In this document: positions 11,361-22,504 of the stretch, in pieces
Layout of the letters: every line of letters begins with the position of its first letter
How positions within the stretch are numbered: the first letter of the stretch is position 1
NCBI GenBank assembly: GCA_964017065.1
Contig: OZ024783.1
Coordinates: 18,141,752 to 18,205,751, forward strand
Direction: 5' to 3'
From: Haliclona indistincta
Lineage: Eukaryota > Porifera > Demospongiae > Haplosclerida > Chalinidae
Length of the DNA: 64,000 nucleotides
Notes under the pieces: generated by a model
What the model saw: the letters and a program-made list of their open reading frames with translations, nothing else
The model's database searches: none
What the model was told of the DNA's origin: nothing
Made by a program: the position numbers and the translations under genes

Positions 11361-12608
11361 ATTATTGATGATTTATGTTAATTCTAAACAAGGCATTATT
11401 GCCATTAATAAAATAAACTGGCCAAAATGGATATCTACTGATGAATTCAGCATGTCTCCTGTGAAATAATTATAGATCAAGGCTATCAGCCAGACTTCAA
11501 ACAAAGATACTGCTTCTTTGAGGGTCGGAACAGAAGTCCTTAGTTTAGCAACAGCAATTGCGGATGACAGTTAGGAACTCCTTCCTGTAAAAAGCACATA
11601 AATCACTTGATGCATTAGGTCAAGCTGCTCATAATAAGAAGGAAAATCTAAGGTCAACCCCTCAAATGTACCAAAATCAGTAGTGAATAATTATTATTAC
11701 AGTATGTACGTGTACAATCATCTAGATGTTATTACCGGTGTGGTGTCCTTCGGATTCATGAGGGTCAATGCCTGTTTCTCAAAATGCCTGTTTTCTCAGT
11801 TCCTTGGCATTTTCAGGCAGTGTGGTTATAAGGAGTGCTGAATTGAGGAGTGCTAAAGGAGTTCCAAATACTTATCAACAATAATATAACTTGTATGTAT
11901 TTCAACCCTAGCTGATGCATATTATTATACTTATAATAGATGCATGATAGATGCAAGGAAGACGGCTGATCATGAGCTCGATCGGCGATCGTCCGAGGCT
12001 CACACCAGCTCGCGGGCGCCTATCTATGCGCATTACACGACTTACACTCATGATACAAGCTTACGATAGACTATTGGTCTTGTAGTTTGTTGAGATGGTC
12101 ACTGGACCGAAGTGCTCAAACATCTTGCTTGTTCAATAAGGCCAAGTGTCTGAGTCCCGCTGAGTCCTCATGGTAACGGACTAACAAGAATCAATCACGT
12201 GCCGTATGTGGGCGTGTCGATCAATATCTAGCCGGGGCCGACCCATGGCCCAGAAGTCCTGTACAGCAGCGTTGAGACAGCACACTGGTATGCGATCTAC
12301 TGTACCTATTTTACGTACACACGTGTGCCTTTTAAAGGACATGTACACTATAGCTTACGTGTTAAATCATGTCATTTCAGTGATCATGTTTTATTATTAT
12401 ATACATGTATACAAAAAATTACTGATAACATGGTATAAGACGAGGTATAATAATAGCAATAAAGTGACATTGAATATACAAAATAACAGCAAGTGGGGTT
12501 TATACCGGTGAATTAAGCAGTTCAGCCTTATCAAGTTTGATTACATGTACTGAGATTGATTACTATGTTCACGCAAAGTCGTCATCTGTGACTGATTGAT
12601 TACTGAGA
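11361..12608. other. Non-coding part of E2
   Basis: No convincing gene. A GC-richer patch at about 11990-12300 contains AGCTCGATCGGCGATCG, and short frames there have no recognisable product. Confidence 0.5.
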
Positions 12609-13096
12609 TCACACAAAGTCGTCATCACTGTCCGTTCCCGCAAGATCATAGGGATGTGGGAAGGAGCGGCTGCTGTCCATGTGGGCATATTCAGAGGAGT
12701 TGGAAAGCGAGGCTAAGTCCTTCAGTAGGTCATCTAACCCTAATATGACGGTAGTTTTGTACTTTTCCACCCTGCACAAAGGACACCGATCCTGACCGTA
12801 AGCATCGATGCATTCTTTACACCCAACGATTCTTAAGCAGCAGTGAGTGTACATTACAGGTGGTTTTACGATGCTGAGACAAATGGTGCACTTCAATGCA
12901 TCAGCTATTCGTGAGTTGACGGTTGAATAGCGGATCTCACTCCTCAGTTTGGCAATCTCTTTTATGACTTCATGTGACTTCTTTGATTCGCTATCGTCAT
13001 CACTATCAGTCCTCTTCCGTTTTCTCTTGTTATGGCAAACTTCGTCGATTGGAACAGCATATACCTTTCTACTGCCCACACGCCAGAATTGCAACC
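12609..13096 (-). CDS. RING-finger protein encoded by E2
   Basis: The minus-strand exon begins at 13096 after a clear acceptor (CTTATTTACAG) and ends at a TGA at 12609-12611, encoding about 162 residues. It starts with LQFWRVGSRKVYAVPIDEVC, followed by a basic/acidic stretch (KRKRKRTDSDDDSESKK, nuclear-signal-like). A short helical region (EVIKEIAKLRSEIR) leads into a RING-like zinc-binding domain with CTIC, HCC, GCKEC and CPLC. The C-terminus is acidic (TDSDDDFV). The upstream exon with the start codon was not identified. RING domains commonly act as E3 ubiquitin ligases. Its position inside E2 suggests an accessory protein of the transposon, which is inference; a captured host gene is the alternative. 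Confidence 0.7.
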
Positions 13097-13385
13097 CTGT
13101 AAATAAGTGAAGAGACAATCTTAATGTATAATCATGCATTGTCAAGGATGGCAACCTTCATCTATTATTGTCTGCATCTGTCGCAGGCCTGTAGTAAGTG
13201 GTGGTTGGGACAACTTTTTACCAGGATCAGCGACCAGGATATTGCTTTGTTTATGACAAGGACACAGGCATAGTATTTGCCATGAACTGCTTGTGAATAT
13301 TATTGTCCATAATACAGCCTATACTCGTTTGATTTTTTACAACTTCATCAATAATCATGAGTTAAAATTTTCGCACACACCAGAC

Positions 13386-13961
13386 TAGCCTCGTCCCCAG
13401 GCCCCGCCTCCCAAAGCTGAGGAGAGGGCCTGGTATATACTGTGTGCGCATGTGCTGTAATTATCGGAATTCCAATAAAACTGCATATTTTCCGTACAAT
13501 AAAGGATGTAGCATGCTCAGCCTTCTTTTGGACACGCCTATATCTAGACTATCAAGTTCTCGACCATGTTACTTAGCTTGCTGTTGAGACTATGATGAAC
13601 GATCGAGTTCATAGCTTGCAAGGTAAAGAATAAAGGGCTGCACGTCTGTCAGACAAGTAAAATAACCGTTCTTCGCTTGTTATTGCATGCATGAGCCCTA
13701 CCGTGTAAGATCCGTGACACCATGCACGAAGAACATGCTTAAATAGAGTCTCCCACCTGTAACAAGCATGGCTGGAAGACTATATAATATTTCACAGCAG
13801 AGAAAACGAGAAGAAACTGTTTCCAGACTAGTGTGTACGTCAGAAGGCGTTCACGCTGCTTTGATTGCACGTCATTGTCAATGAATATTTTACGCATGCG
13901 TTGACAGTATATACCAGGCCCTCTCCTCAGCTTTGGGAGGCGGGGCCTGGGGACGAGGCTA
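13386..13961. mobile_element. MITE with 58-bp inverted repeats and 9-bp target duplication
   Basis: 576 bp with near-perfect terminal inverted repeats of about 58 bp starting TAGCCTCGTCCCCAGGCC. It is flanked by ACACCAGAC (13377-13385) and ACACCGGAC (13962-13970). A 9-bp duplication suggests a Mutator-like non-autonomous element. It inserted into E2, so it is younger than E2 or moved with it. Confidence 0.85.
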
Positions 13962-13970
13962 ACACCGGAC

Positions 13971-14735
13971 TTGCTTCAAAAGTGGCTATTGGCTAGAGCT
14001 GACAATAGTACTACTATCATTGTCATGACTGATGTTCTTTGGTTGCAGGAAAACCGAAGTATTTCCACACCTCACTATACTAGGGTCACGCTGACTTGTC
14101 CACTTTAGCCCCACGAATAACTCTGTTACTGTAAAAGCTATAAACGGCGGTTTTTCACCATTAAAATAAGCGCTCTAGACCGCTTATTTTGATGTATGAC
14201 ACGCGCACCTTGTCGTAAAAAGAAGACCTGGAAGAATTCAAAGGGCGAAGCACTTTAATACGAAGTACTTGCCGCCATTTTAACGATATTCATTATTTTG
14301 CAAGCAGCTATATATTTCTAGCCGTGTGTATTCGTGCAGCCACAGCTAGAGTATGCAAGTTGTTTGCCCGTCGATAGACATTGATCATAGCAAGTTGTAG
14401 CCATGGAGCGTTGGACACCACGAAACGACGAGCTCGCCCCGTGTAGACTAAGCACGATCGATTGCAAACGGTTTTCTCTTCGGTTTATGAAACACAGGGA
14501 GCTAAAACTGCTCACGCAAGCTTGTCTACTATCTGTGCAGAAGCCTTCATATTTATTTTGCCGAGCAAAGCCCGTACGCGAGATTACAGCTACGAAGAAC
14601 GAGTGCTGTCTGGCACCACGTAGCCATTTGTAAGCATCTATCAGGTAACATTCTTCATAATTCAGTATTGCAAGAACAACAGCTGTTTTACTTAAATTCT
14701 GTACCAGACTGTTAAAGGCTCACATCCTTTGGATG
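13971..14735. other. Non-coding part of E2
   Basis: Contains a short GCGCTCTAGACCGCTTATTT palindromic patch. There is a 76-codon plus frame at 14403-14633 for which I see no homologue or splice support. Confidence 0.45.
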
Positions 14736-15370
14736 TTAAAACACAAGAACTTGACAATATGCAATAACAGTAGTACCTTGGGTACCACTTGAATCCTCGA
14801 TGGGCAATCCATTACCAGTGACGATGATGTACTTCTTTCCCCAAACTTTCTGGACCTCACAATTTATGAAGTCAACATTTGCTGTAGTCTCATCCAGCAG
14901 GATAAAGGTTTGCCCAGTTGTGCTGTTTTCCAGAGATATTTTACCAGTTGACATCCTAGACACTTCAGCTCTCATCACTTTCAGCGAATACGTGCCTGAC
15001 GGTCCGGCTTTTTTTGAAGTTCGTACAAAGGGATAGTCAAACGAGCGAGATGGTTTCTCTTGATGAATGATTGGTCTCTTGATGAATGATGGGAGTCCGT
15101 GTACTGTTAATGATATGATGGTGTCACCCACGTCGCTAGTAAAGGAAAATGTATTGCTTCCTTGGTGGGGGATGAACACCTTGGGACTAAACTCTGCTTT
15201 GAGATAAACAGTCTTGATGTCAATCTGGAAAATTAAGGCGTTACTTACCACGTGTAATGTTTATATGTATACACACTTACAGAAAACAGTGAGCACACCG
15301 CTTCCGGAGTAACCTGTTGTACTTGGACCTCAATGGGGTCACAACCTTCTCGTATTAGTTGGACTGACAT
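14736..15370 (-). CDS. Two-exon protein of unknown function, divergent from the transposase
   Basis: Exon 1 (15370-15281) encodes MSVQLIREGCDPIEVQVQQV and ten further residues, ending before GTAAGT in phase 0. Exon 2 (15224-14736) follows a TTTTCCAG acceptor and begins IDIKTVYLKAEFSPKVF. The product is about 192 residues, with no signal peptide or membrane helix. It is rich in beta-prone stretches (TFSFTSDVGDTIISLTV, SLKVMRAEVSRMS, TTANVDFINCEVQKVW, KYIIVTGNGLPI). I do not recognise the family. It shares a roughly 218-bp intergenic region with the transposase gene and points away from it, so the two may be co-expressed. An accessory or regulatory protein of E2 is the likeliest role (inference). 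Confidence 0.6.
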
Positions 15371-15588
15371 TGATCTTGACCGACACGTGGAATTTATCTT
15401 GACCGACACGAATTGATCTAGTCAGACACGTGGATTATACTGTAAACTTAATACTAGGAAAAATTTAATGGGCGTTTACGGCCACTAGAGCTCCGCCTAT
15501 AACTGCGTGCGATCGTGACTAGACTTTGGTGGTGGAGGCCGGTATATACTAGGCTCCTTCAGGCTTGTGCGACTACACGTGATTTCTC
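15371..15588. promoter_or_regulatory. Candidate bidirectional promoter with direct repeats
   Basis: 218 bp between two divergent start codons. Two copies of CTTGACCGACACG and a third related GTCAGACACGTGG lie within about 60 bp (15376-15432). A TATATA-like GGTATATACTAGG lies about 45 bp upstream of the transposase ATG. The repeats could bind the element's own proteins. Confidence 0.45.
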
Positions 15589-18521
15589 ATGGCTACACTT
15601 GCCAGTATAGCAGGTATTGAAACTTTCATTCGTGAGGCCGTCCAGATCCGACGCATGTCACACGAGCAAGTTGGTATAAATCTGAGAGCAAGTTATCCCC
15701 ATCTTCGAGGATTGAGTACCGCTAGCGTAAAGCGCTATTGCCTGGATAACGACATACACAAGACGTCCAGAATTGATCAGTCTACTGTCAACAGACTCGT
15801 TTCCTTGAATGTCATGCGAGTAAGACAACAGTATTTACCGTTTATGATTATTTTGTACTTGTATGATAATATAGGTTGGACCTCAATATGGAAGAAAGAC
15901 TATGACTGGCCTTTTAAGTTCACAAGGATTTCGTGTTGCGCAAAGTCGCGTTGGGCTTGCTTTACAAACCGCTCATCCAGGCTACCATAGAGGAAGACAG
16001 TCCCTTACAGAGAGGCAAACAAATCCTTGTCCGTATATCGCAAACTATTACGGCGAAAAAATCCACATAGATCAGAATGAGAAACTAGTAGCATTTGGTG
16101 TCACTCATGTCTGTGCTATCGACGGATTCACTGGACGGATAATGGCACTGTGTTCCATGCCCATCAAAAATAATGTTATTATTTATGAGGATGTATTTTT
16201 GTTAGTTTTAACTATTATACTCAAAATTAATGTTAAGTTTGTCTGTTTGTTCTCTATAGAAAAATTACTAAAGATATTGGCTTGTGGAACCAGATCAGAG
16301 TGGACCATGGCAGAGAATGGTTTTTGATGTTATATGCTCAGGATCACTTGTCACATCTTCGTAATGATCTATCTAAGGCACCATTTCTTCAAACATCCTC
16401 AAAAAGGGTAAAAATTGAAAACTGAATTAACTCAATGTGTGATTAATAATTGTACCTGCTAGAATCATGTGGTAGAACGGATCTGGGTCGAAGTTAACAC
16501 CCGTGTTAACTATCCTATCAAGAGGATTTTAATTGTAATGGCAGATTCTGAGGAGATAGATATGGACAATCCACTTCACAAATTTTGTACTTCATGGTAA
16601 ACCAGTACCTTATTATTAGTGAACACTTATAGCATTTATGAATTATCAATGTGTCATTTCTGACCCCCAATAGGGGGTAACGTGGGAATTATTACGCATG
16701 AGTGATCCTGAGGTAGAGCTTTTGATTGACAGCTGACTTGCCAAGTGTGCCTTTGGAAACCATTCAAATTTTGTCCCACAGTGACATAACTTGTAGAAGG
16801 AATATCATTAACTAATTAGCTACTGAATTGTTTTACTGAAAAATTGACTTGCTCTACTGTTCTTTCTCAGCAAACAATGAGTGTGGTTCTTGTTCTTTAG
16901 GTTTACACTGCGTGTTGCTCAGGTTGGATTAACGTTGTTGGTTTCTTCTTGGAACGAACATCCAATTCCTGGTATGTCAATTCATTATTATACAGCCTGG
17001 TTTAGCTGAATTATTTGTGCATGTTATGCTAGTGGCAGCAGATTAATGCTAGTGTGATAGTCAGTCTATGGCTCTTAGTGTTGTAGTGGTATTCAGATAA
17101 ACAGGGTTCTTCTAATATCATCGTTGTAAATAACACAGGGTGAGCCTAAGCTGGTTTCTGTGCCAGGCCTGTAGACAGGGAGGTTCGGTAGGTTCGGACG
17201 AACTACACAGTCACCTGAAGGTCCACTATTCTTGACTGTTTAGAGTACAAAGTCAAGCAGCTAGCTTCCAAAACAATAACTATAGCACCTCCGGAGCAGT
17301 TCTGTATGCGTGTTGAAGTCTCGCATTGGTGATTTTGCACTAAAAATCGATCAACTGCCCATTATGAATAATTAATTAGGCCAAAATTTTGGACGCCGCC
17401 ATAAAAGAAACCCTTCTTAATTTTATTAGCTGTGTAAAATGTCATAACTATTGAAAACACATTGAATCAGTGTAATAGTTATGACTCATCACATGCTAAT
17501 AACCAACATGTGACATCACAAAATCTATTAATTTAGCAGGATGGCGGCCAGAAACCAGGTCTCTCATGGGAAGCAGTCGCATTTGTCGTTGTGCGTATTT
17601 TTACAGATGCTGCACAAGTCCTAGTGTAAAGAATAATGTATTAGCATTGCAGTCTCCTAGTTTTGGAACGTGACTCCGATTTCCCGAGCAAAAATTTTTC
17701 CCACTTGCAAAGGCCATGTTTTGGCTCCCTGTCGCTGAACTATAGCAAGACACTGCCCACAGGTAAGCATCCTAGGTGAAAGTTGTGGTGCAGCATTAAG
17801 AAATCTTAACTACCAGTATTTCCAAAGATCATGGCTAAAGGTAATCTTTCCAGAGAGTCTGATATCTCGCCATGTTGTGCCACGCCCATATCACGTGATG
17901 CGAAGCCATATGAACCAGGGTGGGTAGAGTGTCATTTTGATACCTACTACATGATAGTAGAATAGTTTGTTCCTGTGATATGAAGCAAAATGTATGAAAG
18001 CACATTTTCTACTCTCTTCGTGTGGAACACTAGTTTTGCGCTTGTTAGAAACCCATGAAGGGAGGGAGGGAGCAGCCTACAATTTTTCATACAGCTAACA
18101 AAAGTTAGCCACTCCTTCAGGCTCTTTGTGGGCTCCTGGGTATAGCTACTGTGGCTATCTATGACTTAGTTTTTTCTTTTATTTAAAAGGTCGAAGACAT
18201 GGACTTCCTCAGGGTATACCTAATCAGAGAAGATTCATTGATGACCGTGTGAAGCGGATTGACCAGTCGTTGCTGTGGACTCCTGCTGAAGCGGTGCAAA
18301 GATACAGGAGATGTGGCGGAAGAATCACAGACCCAGCTGGGTTTGGTATTGACCCACTACTTGGTGATACTTCTAAGTCAGAGATCCGTAGACAAGCTTT
18401 TGCTGATAGAATTCCCTCTTTTGATGTCATTTTTTCTTCAGCAGTTAATGGAGATGGCAGACCATTTAGAGAGGGACTCCTTTTCTTATGTGATATAACA
18501 TACCGACTGTCCTGTTCATGA
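15589..18521 (+). CDS. Integrase-type (DDE) transposase of E2, six exons
   Basis: Proposed exons: 15589-15819, 15875-16200, 16260-16407, 16463-16596, 16901-16971, 18190-18521. All introns are GT-AG and the frame is kept throughout. The N-terminal region (about residues 1-80) has a helix-turn-helix-like segment (MSHEQVGINLRASYPHLRGL, then SVKRYCLDNDI). The rve-like core has D in HIDQNEKL, a VTHVCAIDGFTGRI strand pair, D in IRVDHGREW and E in NHVVERIWVEV, with 38 residues between the second D and the E. A conserved tail follows (FTLRVAQVG, SSWNEHPIPG, GLPQGIPNQ, TPAEAVQRYRRCGG) and a TGA at 18519-18521. Exons show no frameshift or stop, so the enzyme may be active. Proteins of this build are usually annotated only as integrase-core proteins. 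The 1.2-kb last intron has no recognised content. Confidence 0.8.
16972..18189 (+). other. Large last intron of the transposase gene
   Basis: 1218 bp starting GTATGTC and ending TTTAAAAG. It is mixed non-coding sequence without a recognisable inserted element. Its length is unusual compared with the other introns (55-304 bp), so a decayed insertion is possible. Confidence 0.5.
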
Positions 18522-18586
18522 TTATTTTTGATATTAATTCTTATTGTATATTGAATATCGAATGGGAAAGTAGAACTCCCCTATAC

Positions 18587-19611
18587 AGTCGTAGCTGCAC
18601 CATGAGTGACTGCTATTGTAGCCTGGTACCACTGCAGAGGGACAGTCGTAGGTGCACCATGAGTGACTGCTATTGTAGCCTGGTACCACTGCAGAGGGAC
18701 AGTCGTAGCTGCACCATGAGTGACTGCTATTGTAGCCTGGTACCACTGCAGAGGGACAGTCGTAGGTGCACCATGAGTGACTGCTATTGTAGCCTGGTAC
18801 CACTGCAGAGGGACAGTCGTAGGTGCACCATGAGTGACTGCTATTGTAGCCTGGTACCACTGCAGAGGGACAGTCGTAGCTGCACCATGAGTGACTGCTA
18901 TTGTAGCCTGGTACCACTGCAGAGGGACAGTCGTAGCTGCACCATGAGTGACTGCTATTGTAGCCTGGTACCACTGCAGAGGGACAGTCGTAGCTGCACC
19001 ATGAGTGACTGCTATTGTAGCCTGGTACCACTGCAGAGGGACAGTCGTAGGTGCACCATGAGTGACTGCTATTGTAGCCTGGTACCACTGCAGAGGGACA
19101 GTCGTAGCTGCACCATGAGTGACTGCTATTGTAGCCTGGTACCACTGCAGAGGGACAGTCGTAGCTGCACCATGAGTGACTGCTATTGTAGCCTGGTACC
19201 ACTGCAGAGGGACAGTCGTAGGTGCACCATGAGTGACTGCTATTGTAGCCTGGTACCACTGCAGAGGGACAGTCGTAGCTGCACCATGAGTGACTGCTAT
19301 TGTAGCCTGGTACCACTGCAGAGGGACAGTCGTAGGTGCACCATGAGTGACTGCTATTGTAGCCTGGTACCACTGCAGAGGGACAGTCGTAGCTGCACCA
19401 TGAGTGACTGCTATTGTAGCCTGGTACCACTGCAGAGGGACAGTCGTAGCTGCACCATGAGTGACTGCTATTGTAGCCTGGTACCACTGCAGAGGGACAG
19501 TCGTAGCTGCACCATGAGTGACTGCTATTGTAGCCTGGTACCACTGCAGAGGGACAGTCGTAGCTGCACCATGAGTGACTGCTATTGTAGCCTGGTACCA
19601 CTGCAGAGGGA
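18587..19611. repeat. 57-bp minisatellite, 18 copies
   Basis: Eighteen almost identical 57-bp units, each containing GTGACTGCTATTGTAGCC and CTGGTACCACTGCAGAGGG. Variation is essentially confined to one C/G position (AGCTGC versus AGGTGC). Because 57 is divisible by 3, long frames stay open on both strands; on plus the 19-residue unit reads CTMSDCYCSLVPLQRDSRS. The array starts 66 bp after the transposase stop and a weak extra unit follows at 19651. I consider it non-coding. Confidence 0.9.
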
Positions 19612-19893
19612 ACTTTCAGTAAAACAAGGGTCTAGCCTGCCTGTGCATTCTACAGTCGTAGCTGCACCGTGAGTAAGGATTAATAGGGTCTGAGGATTAA
19701 TAAGTTGTTTGAATGGCAAGCTCCAAACCATGCTGAAATTTTCCTCTGCAGAGGCACCAGGCTTGCAATAGCTGTGAAATCTTTATTCTAACACAGTGTA
19801 TCTAATGCAACGGGTCTGTACCTAGCTAGTTTAGTGAACACCCCTCTTAGCTGTGAAATCAGGATGGCAATATAGCGGTTACACACACTAGTG

Positions 19894-20035
19894 CTGTGTA
19901 ACTGATGCAGTGCTGTTATACATCATGCTGTGTGACTGATGCAGTGCTGTTATACATCATGCTGTGTGACTGATGCAGTGCTGTTACACATCATGCTGTG
20001 TAACTGATGCAGTGCTGTTATACATCATGCTGTTT
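19894..20035. repeat. 34-bp tandem repeat, about 4 copies
   Basis: Units of CTGTGTGACTGATGCAGTG plus CTGTTATACATCATG repeated with single-base changes. Confidence 0.85.
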
Positions 20036-20256
20036 GACTGTCGATGCAATCCCCTGCAATCACTTTGCAGTGGTCTGAGTAGCATTGTCGCACTGACTAG
20101 CAAACCAATTATAATACCATGCCTACAGTTTGTTTTCATTTTCAGACTGAATAATTATTATTTCTGTGAAAATACTACTATTGATTGGTAGTCAATAATC
20201 AATGAATGATTAAAAATTTTTCAACAGTCAAACAAATTAATAATTATCACAGTACA

Positions 20257-20430
20257 ATTGTAACATAGTGACGAGGTTGTCTTTACGATCAGACTTGTCA
20301 GCTTTACATGCCATAATGCACACCCATCTGATGACGGCTCCTGTGTTGTGAAGAGAGAAAAATCAATTTATTTACCATAACAATATAATGTCAACTATTA
20401 ACACAACAGTGAATGAAAAGGCTCCAAAAT
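20257..20430 (-). repeat. Internal inverted segment of E2, right copy
   Basis: Inverted homologue of 11185-11360, more than 2 kb inside the right end. Together the pairs suggest the inverted ends of E2 were once longer and were split by later insertions, including the MITE at 20521. Confidence 0.65.
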
Positions 20431-20520
20431 CAGTACAAGGCACATCAACATTGCAAAAGAGACCAACACATACTGAGTTATGAGAGTAGTTACCCTGTGT
20501 GTAGACATGTAAGGGTTAAG

Positions 20521-21011
20521 CAGGAACCCATAAAGAGAAGGGAGCATGCAATTCCGAACACTCTAACGTATACGGCGAAATCCAAACATGGCGGCTGAAT
20601 TCTAACATTAGTATACCCTTATATGGACAAAGTTTCTATAAGACACAGAGAACCCAACAAATCAGCGAAATGAAGGTAAGGACGATGGTGAAGAGCTTGT
20701 AAGACGCCTGAAGAAGTCAAGAAGCTCTTCGTTATATCCAGAAGTGTACACGAAGGCGTGACTGGGCAGTCTGGCACTACGTTGTTGAGCCAACGCGCAC
20801 GCGATTTACTGCTGTCGATATTGTTAGCCCAGCACTAGTAACACTGCCTAGTCACTGCTGCTTGCTGTTCAGAACGCGTAGACGACGAGCACGACAAGAA
20901 CAGCCGAATAGGTCCATATTTGGTGTTACTAAAAATATAATTTGGCAGCCCTGTTTGGATTTCGCCGTATACAGAGTTGCATGTATACAGAGTTCTCTTT
21001 ATGGGCTCCTG
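20521..21011. mobile_element. MITE with CAGGARCCC ends and GTTAAG duplication
   Basis: 491 bp. The left end CAGGAACCCATAAAGAGAA matches the inverted right end (CAGGAGCCCATAAAGAGAA). Inner blocks CGTATACGGCGAAATCC are inverted as well. It is flanked by GTTAAG on both sides (20515-20520, 21012-21017), again a 6-bp duplication, so it could be mobilised by the same kind of enzyme as E2. That link is inference. Confidence 0.7.
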
Positions 21012-21017
21012 GTTAAG

Positions 21018-22300
21018 TGATCAGGTTGGTTAGTATTATTATTATGTGTGTATCGTCAAAGAGACAGCTATTATTTACTGTCTTACTATTCACAAAGCAC
21101 CAGAAATATCTTCATAATAATGCTGTCGGGAGTGTCTTGTGTCGAGTGCTATGACTATGCCTTGTAATAGCTTTACCAGTTTACCCAGTAACTGGGTGTA
21201 GCCTTCAAGTGAGCCTGAGTGAACTATGAGACTGGGTGAATATGTTCATACTACGGTAGTATAGAACACCTATGTGTTTTACGAACTCTAGTTATCACTC
21301 AATAAAAGGTGAATGATACAACTGGGCAAGTTATAATTATAATAATGCACCACATCAATAATCAGTCCATTGTGTGTTGACCATGCCCACATTGGTAACA
21401 CCCTGCTCACAAATGCACATACCTGAGCAAACAATCCAGTTCTTTTACTCCTGGTCTGAGACACTTTGATGATACTCCTACTCTCCAGAGGTGTTAACAG
21501 AAATCAATCCCTAGTAAATGAGACAGTAGTTGAGAAAAAGAGAGATAGAATAGAACACTGTGACTAACATCGTATATTGCATATAATTCTTTTGAAGGCA
21601 GATGCCATATGTTGGTGCTATGCTTAAACCTTCTCGAAAAAGTAATTGCTTCACTAAAATTGTCACCATTAGCCAGTGGACTTTTCAATGAGTTTTTCCT
21701 CTAGCACATAGGCTGGTTACACAAGGCTGACAATTCCCACGAAAATCTTGTGTGACTAAGCATGTGACAGTTACACCATTGACTCATGAATTTACTTTTA
21801 GCTTCAGTCACATCACGATAGCAAGAGGAGTGAGGAACGGACAAAAAAGAGACCACACTATGCCAGGAATATTCAGCCCTACTGTACATGACCACAGTCG
21901 GTGAATTTTGCTTCAAGCTAGACTGTTGTACTGATATGGATGAGACAGAGTACCGGATACCACGATTGCCTACTACTGGACACACATACAAACACACACA
22001 ATCACACATACAAAGCAAAGAGCAAAGTTTTGCTACTCTACCGGGTCACGCGTACATAGCAAGGTATAAAGCCTAGGAACCTGTGCACTAAAAAGGCACT
22101 GTGTTCAGTGCACTAGAGCCGAGCAACTGAACTCGCAGGAGGACCAGCTGTGTCTTCCACTACAGGTGTGTGGCACTATTGTACAACGCTGTTGGCGGTT
22201 GGACGGTGAGACACAGGACTTTGCTCCCCAGTATAAGACCATGCATGTACCCGCTTTACAGATGGGTGCGCTGGAAGAACGTGATGGACTCACATTTTCT
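21018..22300. other. Non-coding right part of E2
   Basis: Mixed sequence with no supported gene. Short frames at 21701-22076 lack homology or splice signals. Confidence 0.5.
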
Positions 22301-22304
22301 CCTG

Positions 22305-22375
22305 CCCTAGTTGGATTCGAACCAGTGACCCTTTACTTGTAGCAGAACCACCAGACTGACCAGAGCACCCCACAT
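22305..22375 (-). repeat. tRNA-like (SINE-type) sequence
   Basis: On the minus strand a perfect B-box-like GGTTCGAATCC is preceded about 45 bases upstream by an A-box-like TGGTCAGTCTGG. The T-stem and acceptor stem do not pair properly, so this is more likely a tRNA-derived SINE head or a tRNA relic than a working tRNA gene. Confidence 0.3.
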
Positions 22376-22504
22376 AAAAAGTAGCAACAAAAATAACATA
22401 CTAAAGAACACATCCACTATTACATGTAGACAGACTGGTACTCTCAGTCGGATTCCTTGATTCCTCGCTGTTTCGACTAGCAGTACTCGCCCGCGGCCGC
22501 GTAC

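Noticed and set aside
14403..14633. 76-codon frame in E2 as a fourth E2 gene
   Set aside because: No splice partners, no recognisable motif and normal background composition.
15902..16327. 141-codon frame as a separate small transposase gene
   Set aside because: It is exon 2 of the six-exon transposase read through the following intron.
18518..19672. 384-codon plus frame and 355-codon minus frame of Cys-rich repeats
   Set aside because: Both come from a 57-bp non-coding satellite whose unit length is divisible by three. Frames stay open on both strands and the start is not spliced to anything.
22305..22375. A functional tRNA gene
   Set aside because: A- and B-box-like words are present but the T-stem and acceptor stem do not pair.
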